NCBI RefSeq assembly: GCF_029689925.1
Contig: NZ_CP121445.1
Span: 5,130,501 to 5,194,500 of the forward strand
DNA from: Anaerocolumna sp. AGMB13025
GTDB lineage: Bacteria; Bacillota; Clostridia; Lachnospirales; Lachnospiraceae
DNA: 64,000 bases
Direction of reading: 5' to 3'
Both the position numbers and the translations under genes were made by a program. The notes beneath the pieces were generated by a model that was not told the origin of the DNA, did not search any database, and saw only the letters and a list, made by a program, of their open reading frames with translations. Of the stretch, positions 17,479 to 25,886 are shown piece after piece. Within the stretch, counting starts at the first letter, position 1. Every line of letters begins with the position of its first letter.

Positions 17479-17931
17479 CTAAGGCTGTTCCTGTTCATTA
17501 ATAAGAAGAATCCGGTCTAAAACTGTTTTATACACCAGAACAATCTGAGCATCAATAAAACAATATTTATTAACAATAAACTGATAGGTTTTTCCTAAAA
17601 AACAAAAACTCATTAGCACGATACTTAAAAAGGTTATAAGGGGATTAATATCTTTTGTTAACAGGTAAAAGATAGCTCCAATAAAAAATAGAAAAGAGAA
17701 AAAATAGGTTTTCACAATACGCATAGCCAAAAACATGGTATCATTTAACCGCTGCTGCATCTTTTTTATTGCAGTTCTGTCTTTATTCTTTAGATGTTCA
17801 TAAATATCATTGTATATTTCTTTACTGTCAAATACCTTGTTCTGCAGACTTTTTTGACATACAAAGAAATATTTATTGTAATTATTTTCACCAAGTTCTT
17901 TACTGATTAATTTTTTAAATATACTTGCCAT
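17479..17931 (-). CDS. Small membrane protein of unknown function
   Basis: A 150-residue protein with a charged, helical N-terminal half (1-75, Lys-rich), two adjacent membrane segments (about 76-90 and 96-115) and a short hydrophobic C-terminal tail with QIVLVYKTVL. No family recognised. It sits alone between the two copies of the candidate small RNA and has its own terminator. The start is preceded by a weak GGATGGTATC site. Possible functions are not evident. Confidence 0.6.
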   Translation of the reverse strand: MASIFKKLISKELGENNYNKYFFVCQKSLQNKVFDSKEIYNDIYEHLKNKDRTAIKKMQQRLNDTMFLAMRIVKTYFFSFLFFIGAIFYLLTKDINPLITFLSIVLMSFCFLGKTYQFIVNKYCFIDAQIVLVYKTVLDRILLINEQEQP

Positions 17932-18122
17932 GCTGATACCATCCTCTCATCTATTTTGACACTCCATACAAATATTTTTTGCTTTGGATTTTAGATGTTT
18001 CTCTTAGTATTTGTTCCTTTTGTATTTGTAACCTTTGTAAATCCTGAGAATTCTGCCTATTATAAGAAAATTCTAAATTTTTTATTTATTCACAAATTGT
18101 TCATAAATAATCCATACTATAA

Positions 18123-18250
18123 ACATATATGTCTATTATAATAAATTCATGGTAATTGAGTTACACCTAAATAGCTAATAAGATAATTTTTTTCATAAAA
18201 CAAAGCCTGGTAGTTACCCTCCCCCCTCTACCGGGCTTCTCCTCTGTCTA
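18123..18250 (+). ncRNA. Candidate small RNA, copy 2
   Basis: The second copy of the element at 17218. The block AACATATATGTCTATTATAA, the TCATAAAACAAAG stretch and the hairpin (18205-18236, loop TTACCCTCCCCCCT) match copy 1, with two extra C in the loop. The spacer between is shorter. Upstream, TATTCACAAATTGTTCA also aligns with copy 1. Conservation of promoter-like and hairpin parts with a diverged middle suggests a functional RNA pair. Confidence 0.5.
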
Positions 18251-18470
18251 TAGACCAGATACGGTAAAAATTTTTTATTCTTATAAAACCTTCAAATAGT
18301 CTCCCCAAATCACATAATCTCCATAACTCGTAATTATTAAAAAATACAATAAAATTAAATTTATGCTTTTCTTAGACATTAAACTTTGTTATAATGATTC
18401 TTAAAGTAAATAATTATGTTCATTTTTAGGGGCATAATATAATAAGTCAAAAATATTTGGAGGCAAGGTT

Positions 18471-19100
18471 ATGTCTAAAGTTATTATTATGGATCACCCA
18501 TTAATTCAGCACAAAATCGGAATTATGAGACGCAAAACGACTTCTACCAAGGAGTTTCGTGATTTAGTGTCCGAAGTTGCCATGCTGATTTGCTATGAGG
18601 CAACAAGAGAGCTTCCTCTTGCTGATATCGAGATAGAAACACCTCTCGTTAAAACAATTGCGCATGAAATTGCAGGAAAGAAACTCTGTATTGTTCCGAT
18701 TTTAAGGGCAGGCCTTCATATGGCCGATGGTATTTTAAATCTGATTCCTAATGCTAAAGTTGGTCATATTGGTTTATACCGCAACGAAGAAACTCTTGAA
18801 CCGGTAGAATATTTCTGTAAGCTTCCAGTTGACGCCGATGAACGAGAGATATTCGTAGTAGATCCCATGCTCGCAACAGGTGGTTCAGCAAGTGCCGCAA
18901 TTACATTATTAAAGAATAAAGGGATTAGCAAAATCCATTTCTTATGTTTAATTGCTGCACCGGAAGGTGTAAAACGCTTAACTGAGCTTCATCCTGATGT
19001 GGATGTTTACATTGGTACATTAGATGAAAGATTAAATGAACATGGTTATATTCTTCCCGGTCTTGGTGATGCCGGTGACAGAATCTACGGTACTAAATAA
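18471..19100 (+). CDS. upp: Uracil phosphoribosyltransferase
   Basis: A 209-residue enzyme converting uracil and PRPP to UMP in the cytoplasm. It shows the family start ([12 protein letters not shown]), the PRPP-binding loop [14 protein letters not shown] and the uracil-binding C-terminus ([16 protein letters not shown]). Full length. GGAGG lies before the ATG and TATAAT (near 18392) upstream. It is a pyrimidine salvage gene, and the window also has a pyrimidine degradation locus, so uracil may go either way depending on need. Confidence 0.97.
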   Translation: MSKVIIMDHPLIQHKIGIMRRKTTSTKEFRDLVSEVAMLICYEATRELPLADIEIETPLVKTIAHEIAGKKLCIVPILRAGLHMADGILNLIPNAKVGHIGLYRNEETLEPVEYFCKLPVDADEREIFVVDPMLATGGSASAAITLLKNKGISKIHFLCLIAAPEGVKRLTELHPDVDVYIGTLDERLNEHGYILPGLGDAGDRIYGTK

Positions 19101-19116
19101 TTATATACCGGATTAT

Positions 19117-19160
19117 TAAAAAAGTGCTTATCTCCTGTTAAAAAGGACGATAAGCACTTT
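19117..19160. terminator. Bidirectional intrinsic terminator
   Basis: The stem AAAAGTGCTTATC / GATAAGCACTTTT lies between convergent upp and the aldose epimerase gene, with A's on one side and T's on the other. Confidence 0.88.
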
Positions 19161-19164
19161 TATT

Positions 19165-20220
19165 TTATTTGGTTGAAAATTTGAATACTGTCACAAAGTC
19201 ATATTCATTACCCGCTTTTAAGACGCAAGAAGGAAATTCTGACCGATTACAGGAATCCGGGAAGTACTGGGTCTCAAAGCAGACACCGGCACGTTTTTGA
19301 TATACAAAGCCATCTTTACCTTTTTCTGCATTGATAAAATTACCGGTATATAACTGAATTCCTGTCATATTCGTAAATATTTCCATCTTTCTCTTTGTTT
19401 TATCCTCTACTAATTCACCGATCTTTTCTACTTCGCTGCCGCTTATATTTAATACATAATTATGATCATAACCTCCGGCCTGTTTTAATGGTCCGTAATT
19501 AGCTTCGATATCTTGTCCGATTGGTTTTAATGTTCTAAAATCCATAGGCGTTCCAGTTACATCACGAATCTCACCGGTAGGGATCAACGCGTCATCTGTA
19601 GGTGTGAACTTATCTGCATCCAACATGACCTGATGATCCAGGACAGAACCGGATTTATGTCCGGCAAGGTTAAAATAGGAGTGGTTTGTTAAATTAACTA
19701 TGGTATCTTTATCAGAAACAGCAAGGTATTCAATTACCAGTTCATTGTCATCGGTCAGAGTATAAGTTACGCTGATATCAAGATTTCCGGGGAAGCCCTG
19801 TTCCATATGAGGACTTAATCTGGAAAATTCAATAGAGTCTGAATCTTCATCTTCAAAGGTTTCTACTTCATACATAAACTTATTGTAACCTTTAAATCCT
19901 CCATGTAAGTTATTCTCACCATCATTTTTCTCAAGCTCGTATTTTTTACCGTTTAATTCAAAAGAAGCACCGCCGATACGATTGGCATGGCGTCCGATAA
20001 AGGAACCAAAGCCCGGCGCATTGCCTTCATAACCCGTAACATTATCATAACCTAAAACTACATCATCATAATTGCCGTTTTTATCCGGAACAAGGATATT
20101 AACAATGTTGGCACCATAATCCGTAAAGGTTACGGTCATTCCTTTTTTATTTTTCAAAACAAAAAGAGTAGCTTCTACTCCTTCTTTTGTTTTACCAAAC
20201 GATTGTTTCTTTATACTCAT
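19165..20220 (-). CDS. galM: Aldose 1-epimerase (mutarotase)
   Basis: A 351-residue cytoplasmic mutarotase interconverting alpha and beta sugars. The family catalytic residues are visible: GRHANRI, the His in LTNHSYFNLAGH, DHNYVLN and the Glu in VCFETQYFPDS. The start was set at 20220 since AGAAGGAGAATTACT lies right before the ATG; an open frame runs to 20247. It is a single gene, convergent with upp. Confidence 0.95.
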   Translation of the reverse strand: MSIKKQSFGKTKEGVEATLFVLKNKKGMTVTFTDYGANIVNILVPDKNGNYDDVVLGYDNVTGYEGNAPGFGSFIGRHANRIGGASFELNGKKYELEKNDGENNLHGGFKGYNKFMYEVETFEDEDSDSIEFSRLSPHMEQGFPGNLDISVTYTLTDDNELVIEYLAVSDKDTIVNLTNHSYFNLAGHKSGSVLDHQVMLDADKFTPTDDALIPTGEIRDVTGTPMDFRTLKPIGQDIEANYGPLKQAGGYDHNYVLNISGSEVEKIGELVEDKTKRKMEIFTNMTGIQLYTGNFINAEKGKDGFVYQKRAGVCFETQYFPDSCNRSEFPSCVLKAGNEYDFVTVFKFSTK

Positions 20221-20594
20221 AGTAATTCTCCTTCTGTGACAATTCATTTATATAATTACTAGAATAATCCACTTTATAAAAAAGTGCAAGCTAATTTTTG
20301 AATAAATATTAAGTTAATTCTTTGCTTGCATTAATCTAAAAAACACATTTTTCGAATCTGGCCTGCTGATGATTTATTGTTCCGGCTTTTTGTCAGGTTG
20401 ACAAGTAAAATTTGTAATGCTATACTTCAACTATCCAATGAGTTTAAATCATAAGACATTGCTGCATAGTTCTAATCAAAATACCTGAATGAAATTTTCA
20501 ATAACATCGTCCTTTTATTTCAAAGTTCAGCAATTCTTTGATTTTGCAGCCGTCCTGATTCTGATTTACTCCTGGTATAGATAAGATATCAAGT

Positions 20595-20790
20595 GGCTCC
20601 ATATATTACTGCAAAGCAGATTTAAGGAATATGGAGTTAATAGGGAAACAGGTTCAAAGCCTGTACGGTCTCGCCGCTGTATATGAGGAGTTTACCGAGG
20701 CAGTATAAGATACTGTTAATAATCACTGAGTAACCTTACTTGGGAAGATTCAAAGTAAATGCTGATTCATAAGTCAGAAAACCTGCTTGA
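20595..20790 (+). ncRNA. Cobalamin riboswitch
   Basis: The aptamer features are present in order: GGGAAACAGGTTCAAAGCCT, then a GCCGCTGTAT junction, GAGGAG/ACCGAGGCAG, CACTGAG, GGGAAGA and the B12-box AAGTCAGAAAACCTGC. It lies upstream of genes for a DUF4430 protein and an ECF S component, thus likely turning uptake off when B12 is plentiful. A terminator follows at 20941. Confidence 0.93.
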
Positions 20791-20940
20791 TTTCGTACTG
20801 TAACCGCCACGAGGTTTTGGGGAAACGTACAATATTACTGACTGCTGCATAGGAATTCCTTTTTTTTGAATACCATGCTGTTTATTATCTGACTATATTT
20901 TTGTGATTATCAGGCACCTCTGTCAGTATTATAAATGTGT

Positions 20941-20972
20941 GTTCCTTATCCAATCAGCTGAGGAACTTTTTT
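20941..20972 (+). terminator. Terminator of the cobalamin riboswitch region
   Basis: The stem GTTCCT / AGGAAC with loop and a seven-T run. It is about 150 nt after the aptamer, and is the likely off-state terminator in the leader of the DUF4430 gene. Confidence 0.7.
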
Positions 20973-21007
20973 TGTTGCCATTTATCAGCGAAGGAATTAA
21001 GTCAAAG

Positions 21008-21142
21008 AATAATACCGTTTTTTCAACATCCTGATTTATAGGTACCCACAGCCCACAGATTGGAGTTTAATTGAAAAATTATTACTATTTTTTCAACATC
21101 TTGATTTTAGGTGCCCACCGCGCACAGATTGGAGTTTAATAT
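21008..21142 (+). repeat. Tandem duplication of the translation-start leader
   Basis: About 65 bp ending in CAGATTGGAGTTTAAT occurs twice (21008-21072 and 21079-21142). The second copy supplies GGAG and the ATG of the DUF4430 gene. The first has the same GGAG, but TTG replaces ATG, and its frame soon stops. Confidence 0.8.
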
Positions 21143-21542
21143 GGAAACAAAAAATACGAAGAAAATTGTAATTGGTCTGTTAATCCTGATTGTAATAGCC
21201 TCAGTTATGACATTGCTATACTATCAGTTTAAGCCAAAAACAACGCTGGGATCAAAGAGTATTACCGTAGAAGTCAAATTGGATGACGGCACCAGTAAAT
21301 CCTTTGATATTAAGACAGATGAGGAATATTTACGAGGTGCGTTAGAGCAAATCGGACTGATCTCAGGAGATGAATCCGAATATGGTCTTTTTGTAAAAAC
21401 TGTTGACGGCAGAACCGCAGATGACAGCAAGCAGGAATGGTGGTGCTTTACCTCCCAGGGTGAAACCATTAATACCAGTGTTGATCAGACACCTATAAAA
21501 GATGGAGACCATTTTGAAATCACCTTAACAGTAGGTTACTAA
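21141..21542 (+). CDS. DUF4430 (transcobalamin-like) exported protein
   Basis: A 133-residue protein with one N-terminal membrane anchor (about 10-30) and an extracytoplasmic domain of the DUF4430 type, including the hallmark region EWWCFTSQGE. The domain is related to the C-terminal part of transcobalamin. The ATG at 21141 follows GGAG from the leader repeat. It is two bases upstream of the ECF S component and under a cobalamin riboswitch, so a role in capturing cobalamin or another corrinoid is inferred. Confidence 0.85.
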   Translation: METKNTKKIVIGLLILIVIASVMTLLYYQFKPKTTLGSKSITVEVKLDDGTSKSFDIKTDEEYLRGALEQIGLISGDESEYGLFVKTVDGRTADDSKQEWWCFTSQGETINTSVDQTPIKDGDHFEITLTVGY

Positions 21543-21543
21543 A

Positions 21544-22074
21544 ATGCGGATAAAGGATATTGTTATCATTGGTATGCTTGGTGCTATCTTGTTTGTGGTC
21601 CAAGTTGCTTTTAGGATGATTCCAAATGTGGAATTGATTTCATTTCTGATAATAATTTATACATTAATAATGAATAAAAAAACGTTATATATTATTGCTG
21701 TTTTTATTATTCTCGAATTGTTATTATACGGATTTGGGTTATGGTGGCTGAACTATCTTTATATCTGGTTTGGTCTCTATGGTATTACCAGGATATTCAA
21801 AAAAGAACGTTCTCCTCTCCTATGGGCAATTATTTCCGGTGGCTTTGGTTTTTCCTTTGGAGCATTATGCGCAATTCCCTACTTTTTTATAGGTTTATCA
21901 GACGGAACTATCCGAACTGGTTTTCATACTGCCTTTGCTTACTGGATAACCGGTATCCCCTTTGATATTCCTCATGGTATCGGCAATTTTTTAATTACTC
22001 TGGTTTTATTTAAGCCGATGTATTCACTCCTATATCACCTTATTATTACATACAATCCTTCCCCTGAAGGTTAA
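21544..22074 (+). CDS. ECF transporter S component, probably for cobalamin
   Basis: A 176-residue membrane protein of about six helices, typical in size and pattern for substrate-binding S components of energy-coupling factor importers. It starts with the usual short cytoplasmic head and IIGMLGAILFVVQ. The ATPases and T subunit are not in this window, so it would use a shared ECF module. The riboswitch and DUF4430 gene directly upstream point to cobalamin or a precursor as substrate (inference). Confidence 0.82.
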   Translation: MRIKDIVIIGMLGAILFVVQVAFRMIPNVELISFLIIIYTLIMNKKTLYIIAVFIILELLLYGFGLWWLNYLYIWFGLYGITRIFKKERSPLLWAIISGGFGFSFGALCAIPYFFIGLSDGTIRTGFHTAFAYWITGIPFDIPHGIGNFLITLVLFKPMYSLLYHLIITYNPSPEG

Positions 22075-22099
22075 AGATATACCAATATCAAGATATTCC

Positions 22100-22182
22100 A
22101 TTATAAAGATTCTTCATAATAAAGATTCTTCATTATATAGATTCTTCATTATATAGATTCTTCATTATAAAGATAGTTCTTC
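22100..22182. repeat. 16-bp tandem repeat, five copies
   Basis: Five consecutive units related to ATTATAAAGATTCTTC, with the last unit expanded to 19 bp. It lies between the convergent ECF and corrinoid-activator genes. Confidence 0.85.
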
Positions 22183-22219
22183 ATCTATCCTGATATTTCA
22201 TCACTATGATACGTATATC

Positions 22220-23824
22220 TTATCCTTCAGGAAATGAGACCGCATTCATAAATTCTGTTTCAAAATCTTCTCTTAAGGCCAGTTCCAGATGACTGACCTT
22301 TTTTGCAATCTGTTCTGCTGCTGATCTTGATATTTTATCAAGAAGAAGCATTGCCGCCCCTGCTAAAGCACCATTGCCAATATATCTATACTTATCAGGA
22401 TTTATATCCGGGATCAGACCAATATGCATAGCCTTTTTCACATCCAGATTGGTTCCAAAGGCACCAGCCAAATATATCTTATCCACATCGTCAAAGGTTA
22501 TTCCTTCCTTTTTAAGTAATATCTTCATTCCGGCATAAATGGCACCCTTGGCAAGCTGGAGTTCTCTGATATCTTTCTGGGTAACTCTGACTTCCTTATT
22601 ACCTTCCTCCCAAAGAGAAATATAATTTTTATCTCCGGCTTCCCCCAGAAGGCGTCCTGTTGTATCCATCATGCCGTTTTTCAGCAGCTCTGACGCTGCT
22701 TCTATAATTCCCGAACCACATATACCTTCCGGTTTTATTCCGGGAATATCAGAACCGATATATTCAACCCTGATCATTCCATCACTAATCTTTACTTGTG
22801 TAATCGCACCCTTTACCGCACGCATTCCCTGATACAGGGCTGCACCTTCAAAGGCAGGTCCGGCAGCCGTAGAGCAAACGATAAGCGTTCCGCCCCTTGC
22901 AAGCACAATCTCACCATTCGTGCCAATATCCACTAGCAAAATAGTTTCTTGTGTTTCATAAAGATCGTTTGATACGATACACCCTAAGGTATCCGAACCG
23001 ACATGACCACCAATACCAGGCAATACATATATAACTCCATTTTCATTCATATCAAAGTCCATATCACAAGGCTTTCTTTCTTCTCCCTCATAGGAAATGC
23101 CGGTAAAGGGTACTTTAGAAAGGGTATCTACAGGTCGGCCAAGAAATAGATGGACCATAGTGGTATTACCGGCGGCCGTCACTTTACCTATATCTGTAAT
23201 ATTTATTTTACATTCCTCTGTCAGCTCATGGATCAAACGGTTACAGCATTGCCGTATTAACATCGTCAGCCTTTCTCTGTTCTCCGTTTTGCTTAATGCA
23301 TAAGTTATTCTTGAAATTACATCAGCACCGTAACTGCTTTGAGGATTTAAGGCACTAATCTGCAAAAGGCTCTTACCGGTAGTTAAATTCCATAATTCAG
23401 CAGCCACAGATGTGGTTCCGAGATCAAATGCAATACCGTACTTGAAATTATCACTAGTAAAGCCTTCCTCATCACCTGATTTTCCCTTTAGCATCCAATT
23501 TCCATCTGGAGAAACATCAGATTTAAAGTCAGAAACATGCCTGGTATCTTCTTCCGACAAAATCACACAGGTATCTTCACGAACCGTAAAACAACAGGCC
23601 AGTCTTATTCCCTGTTCCAGTTCTTTCTGATTCAGTAACTCCAATTCCTCTTTTTTATATTCCCTATGGTTTCCTTTTGTAATAAGGACTTTACATTTTC
23701 CGCAGGTTTTATTACCGGAACAGACTCCGCTTATACCAATTCCATTTTCCCTTGCTGTCTGAAATAGATTGATACCGGCTTCTGCCTGGATTTTTATATT
23801 GATTGGCAAAAAAGTTATCAGCAT
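22220..23824 (-). CDS. Corrinoid-protein reductive activator (2Fe-2S ferredoxin plus ASKHA domain)
   Basis: A 534-residue RamA/RACE-type protein. The N-terminal ferredoxin domain has the CSGNKTCGKC pattern (C35, C41, C44) and a further Cys in RLACCF. After a linker comes an actin/Hsp70-like ATPase domain with phosphate loops AFDLGTTSVA and LLVDIGTNGE and the late GAFGTN. Such proteins use ATP and electrons to restore the Co(I) state in corrinoid proteins of methyltransferases. It sits convergent with the B12 uptake genes; a partner methyltransferase is not in the window. Confidence 0.93.
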   Translation of the reverse strand: MLITFLPINIKIQAEAGINLFQTARENGIGISGVCSGNKTCGKCKVLITKGNHREYKKEELELLNQKELEQGIRLACCFTVREDTCVILSEEDTRHVSDFKSDVSPDGNWMLKGKSGDEEGFTSDNFKYGIAFDLGTTSVAAELWNLTTGKSLLQISALNPQSSYGADVISRITYALSKTENRERLTMLIRQCCNRLIHELTEECKINITDIGKVTAAGNTTMVHLFLGRPVDTLSKVPFTGISYEGEERKPCDMDFDMNENGVIYVLPGIGGHVGSDTLGCIVSNDLYETQETILLVDIGTNGEIVLARGGTLIVCSTAAGPAFEGAALYQGMRAVKGAITQVKISDGMIRVEYIGSDIPGIKPEGICGSGIIEAASELLKNGMMDTTGRLLGEAGDKNYISLWEEGNKEVRVTQKDIRELQLAKGAIYAGMKILLKKEGITFDDVDKIYLAGAFGTNLDVKKAMHIGLIPDINPDKYRYIGNGALAGAAMLLLDKISRSAAEQIAKKVSHLELALREDFETEFMNAVSFPEG

Positions 23825-23887
23825 CGTATTGCCTCCCTGTTATAAAACTTTTAATATAATATAGCCTATGTTACGAATTCAAGGTTA

Positions 23888-23918
23888 AAAAAAAGGTTAT
23901 CCCGAAGGATAACCTTTA
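23888..23918 (-). terminator. Intrinsic terminator of cspA
   Basis: The stem AAAGGTTATCC / GGATAACCTTT with CGAA loop, followed by T's on the minus strand. It lies about 105 bp after the cspA stop. Confidence 0.85.
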
Positions 23919-24024
23919 ATCAATTTCGTTCCTAACAATATAGCTATTTCTGTATAAAAATGTTAAAAATAATCATTCTTAAAATTTATATATATAGAAA
24001 AAGGTACACTGAAAACTTTGTTGA

Positions 24025-24225
24025 TTATAATTTAGTTACGTTAGTAGCCTGAGGTCCTTTAGCTCCTTGAACAACATCAAAAGCAACTTCTTGTCCTTCT
24101 TCTAAAGACTTGAAGCCATCCATGTTAAGTCCTGAGTAATGTACGAATACATCGTTGCCTTGTTCGTCAGAGATAAATCCAAAACCTTTTTGATTGTTGA
24201 ACCATTTTACTGTACCTTTGTTCAT
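24025..24225 (-). CDS. cspA: Cold-shock protein
   Basis: A 66-residue cold-shock domain protein. It has the RNP1 motif KGFGFI and RNP2 DVFVHYS, and starts [12 protein letters not shown]. It binds single-stranded RNA/DNA as an RNA chaperone. TTTGGAGGAATTATC precedes the ATG, and the leader is about 70 nt with a TTGCATTAGATGCAA hairpin, which may matter for cold regulation. It is a monocistronic gene. Confidence 0.97.
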   Translation of the reverse strand: MNKGTVKWFNNQKGFGFISDEQGNDVFVHYSGLNMDGFKSLEEGQEVAFDVVQGAKGPQATNVTKL

Positions 24226-24303
24226 GATAATTCCTCCAAATAAATTAAAATTACTGTTACATATAGTGACAGTTATATCTATTGCATCTAATGCAACACA
24301 TTA

Positions 24304-24332
24304 ATCATATCACTATTTATCCATTCTGTCAA
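24304..24332 (-). promoter_or_regulatory. Promoter of cspA
   Basis: TTGACA (24327-24332) and TATGAT (24304-24309) are spaced 17 bp on the minus strand, about 80 bp before the cspA start. The rest of the 24340-24670 gap is very AT-rich with no gene seen. Confidence 0.75.
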
Positions 24333-24673
24333 ATATTATTTTGTAGATTTTCATGCGAAAATATACATTTTTCATTTATTTTTTGTTTGAATTTTTCTTA
24401 TTTTTTATATATTATTTAAATAGATTCATATTATTAATATTTTTTTGTAGAAAACAGTCAGATATCGGCTAAAGCTACATTTTGTTGCTTTATCAGAAAT
24501 TTTTTAATCAAATTGGTATAATAGTTTAATTGATATATCGTAACTTAGTATTAATTATTACTCAAGTATAACATTTTCCCTATTATCATACGAATATAAT
24601 AATTGAATACTTTAATACAATCTATCAGCTTTCAATCAATGGAAAAGCATATAAATTCGTAAGGGGGTTTGGC

Positions 24674-25093
24674 ATGTCTGAATTATTATTGAAAGACAAA
24701 TTGCGCGAATTGCGTACCAGAATGCATTTAACCCAGAGTAAAGTCGGCCAATATCTAAATATGACGCGGCAGGGTTATGCTCATTATGAAGCAGGCTTAC
24801 GAAACCCGGATTATCTGACATTGCTGAAATTATCTAAGTTATATCAAGTTGACATAGGGGAATTGATCAATAACCACACGACCCCCATCGTCCATGAGAC
24901 ACTGCATGAGAATGTGGACTATACGATAAAGCCGGCAAATATAAAGCAAAATGCCGTACCTCCCCGTGTAATACAGCTCACCAGTGATGAAAAGAAATTA
25001 TTTAATCTATATGGCAAGTTGAGCCCATCCGAAAAAAAAGAGTTTCTAGATATGTTGGAGTTAAAAGTTAATGAAATTAAAAAGCCCAAATAA
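24674..25093 (+). CDS. XRE-family transcriptional regulator
   Basis: A 139-residue protein with an N-terminal Cro/CI-type helix-turn-helix (about 8-65): LRELRTRMHLTQSKVGQYL, then MTRQGYAHYEAG and P-Y-L-T-L-L-K-L. The C-terminal half has no known ligand domain but an acidic-basic helix near the end. AAGGGGG lies before the ATG. No target can be assigned; it is alone between cspA and a hairpin terminator. Confidence 0.9.
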   Translation: MSELLLKDKLRELRTRMHLTQSKVGQYLNMTRQGYAHYEAGLRNPDYLTLLKLSKLYQVDIGELINNHTTPIVHETLHENVDYTIKPANIKQNAVPPRVIQLTSDEKKLFNLYGKLSPSEKKEFLDMLELKVNEIKKPK

Positions 25094-25134
25094 TCAATGT
25101 CTGAATTTAATATCTTTAATGAATTATTTAGTTT

Positions 25135-25230
25135 AAGCTGCTGTAAATAAAAGTGTTTCTGCGCAGAATAAAATGGATTAGTATTCCAATTATTTTCACA
25201 CTATAACCTTTTGTATTACAGCAGCTTTTT
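25135..25230 (+). terminator. Long hairpin terminator after the XRE gene
   Basis: AAGCTGCTGTAA and TTACAGCAGCTT form a 12-bp stem around about 70 nt, followed by TTTTT on the plus strand. A related GCTGCTGCA hairpin occurs at 32122. Confidence 0.6.
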
Positions 25231-25298
25231 AACTAATGGTATATTCTCTGACAGCTTTAATAAAAGTAAGAAACTACAGCTGCCATTTATATCAAGGC

Positions 25299-25727
25299 TT
25301 AATTTATACTATATGCTTCTTCTGCTTTTAACATATCGAAATTGCTTTGCCGCAAGGTCTCAAGGGCTTTATTCACATCTGAAACCTTCAATATCATGGA
25401 GCCGATCTCACTTGAGGATAATGCATACATATACTCAACACTGATGCTGTCTTTTGCAAGGGTTTTAAACAGCTGATGCAGCATACCTACTTTATGGGGC
25501 AGCTTAACTGCTATAACATCTGTCAGATTAGCAGAAAAACCGGATTCTTTTAACACTGTCCTGGCTCTTTCCGGTTCCGATACGATCAAACGGAATATTC
25601 CATATTCTGAGGTATCCGCTAAACTGGCAGAAATAATATTAATATTATTCTCATCCATTGTCTCCGTCACCTTCTCAAGCCTTCCTGCCCTGTTTTCAAT
25701 AAATACCGATAGTTGTTTAATTAACAT
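25299..25727 (-). CDS. ACT-domain protein
   Basis: A 142-residue protein made of two ACT domains (about 1-68 and 70-142). The first has the pattern LSVFIENRAGRLEKVTETM and the second KVGMLHQLFKTLAKDSISVEY. ACT domains bind amino acids and regulate enzymes. It lies downstream of the paaK gene of the ior operon. A regulatory role in aromatic amino acid or branched-chain metabolism is likely but not proven. Confidence 0.88.
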   Translation of the reverse strand: MLIKQLSVFIENRAGRLEKVTETMDENNINIISASLADTSEYGIFRLIVSEPERARTVLKESGFSANLTDVIAVKLPHKVGMLHQLFKTLAKDSISVEYMYALSSSEIGSMILKVSDVNKALETLRQSNFDMLKAEEAYSIN

Positions 25728-25783
25728 ATTTAATCACCTTCTCCCGTTTTCAGTTTCCTATAAAAATATCAATAAAACCCAAT

Positions 25784-25886
25784 GGCTAAACCTAACGATA
25801 TCTAGACTAATTTACGTTTATCTATAACACGTTTGGCGAAGCCTAACGCATGTCTAGACTAATTTACGTTTATCTATAACACGTTT
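25784..25886. repeat. Tandem duplication of the paaK 3' end
   Basis: Two units of about 51-52 bp; 34 bp starting TCTAGACTAATTTACGTTTA are identical in both. The inner copy carries the last codons and stop (25854) of the paaK gene; the outer copy repeats that sequence downstream. Confidence 0.85.
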
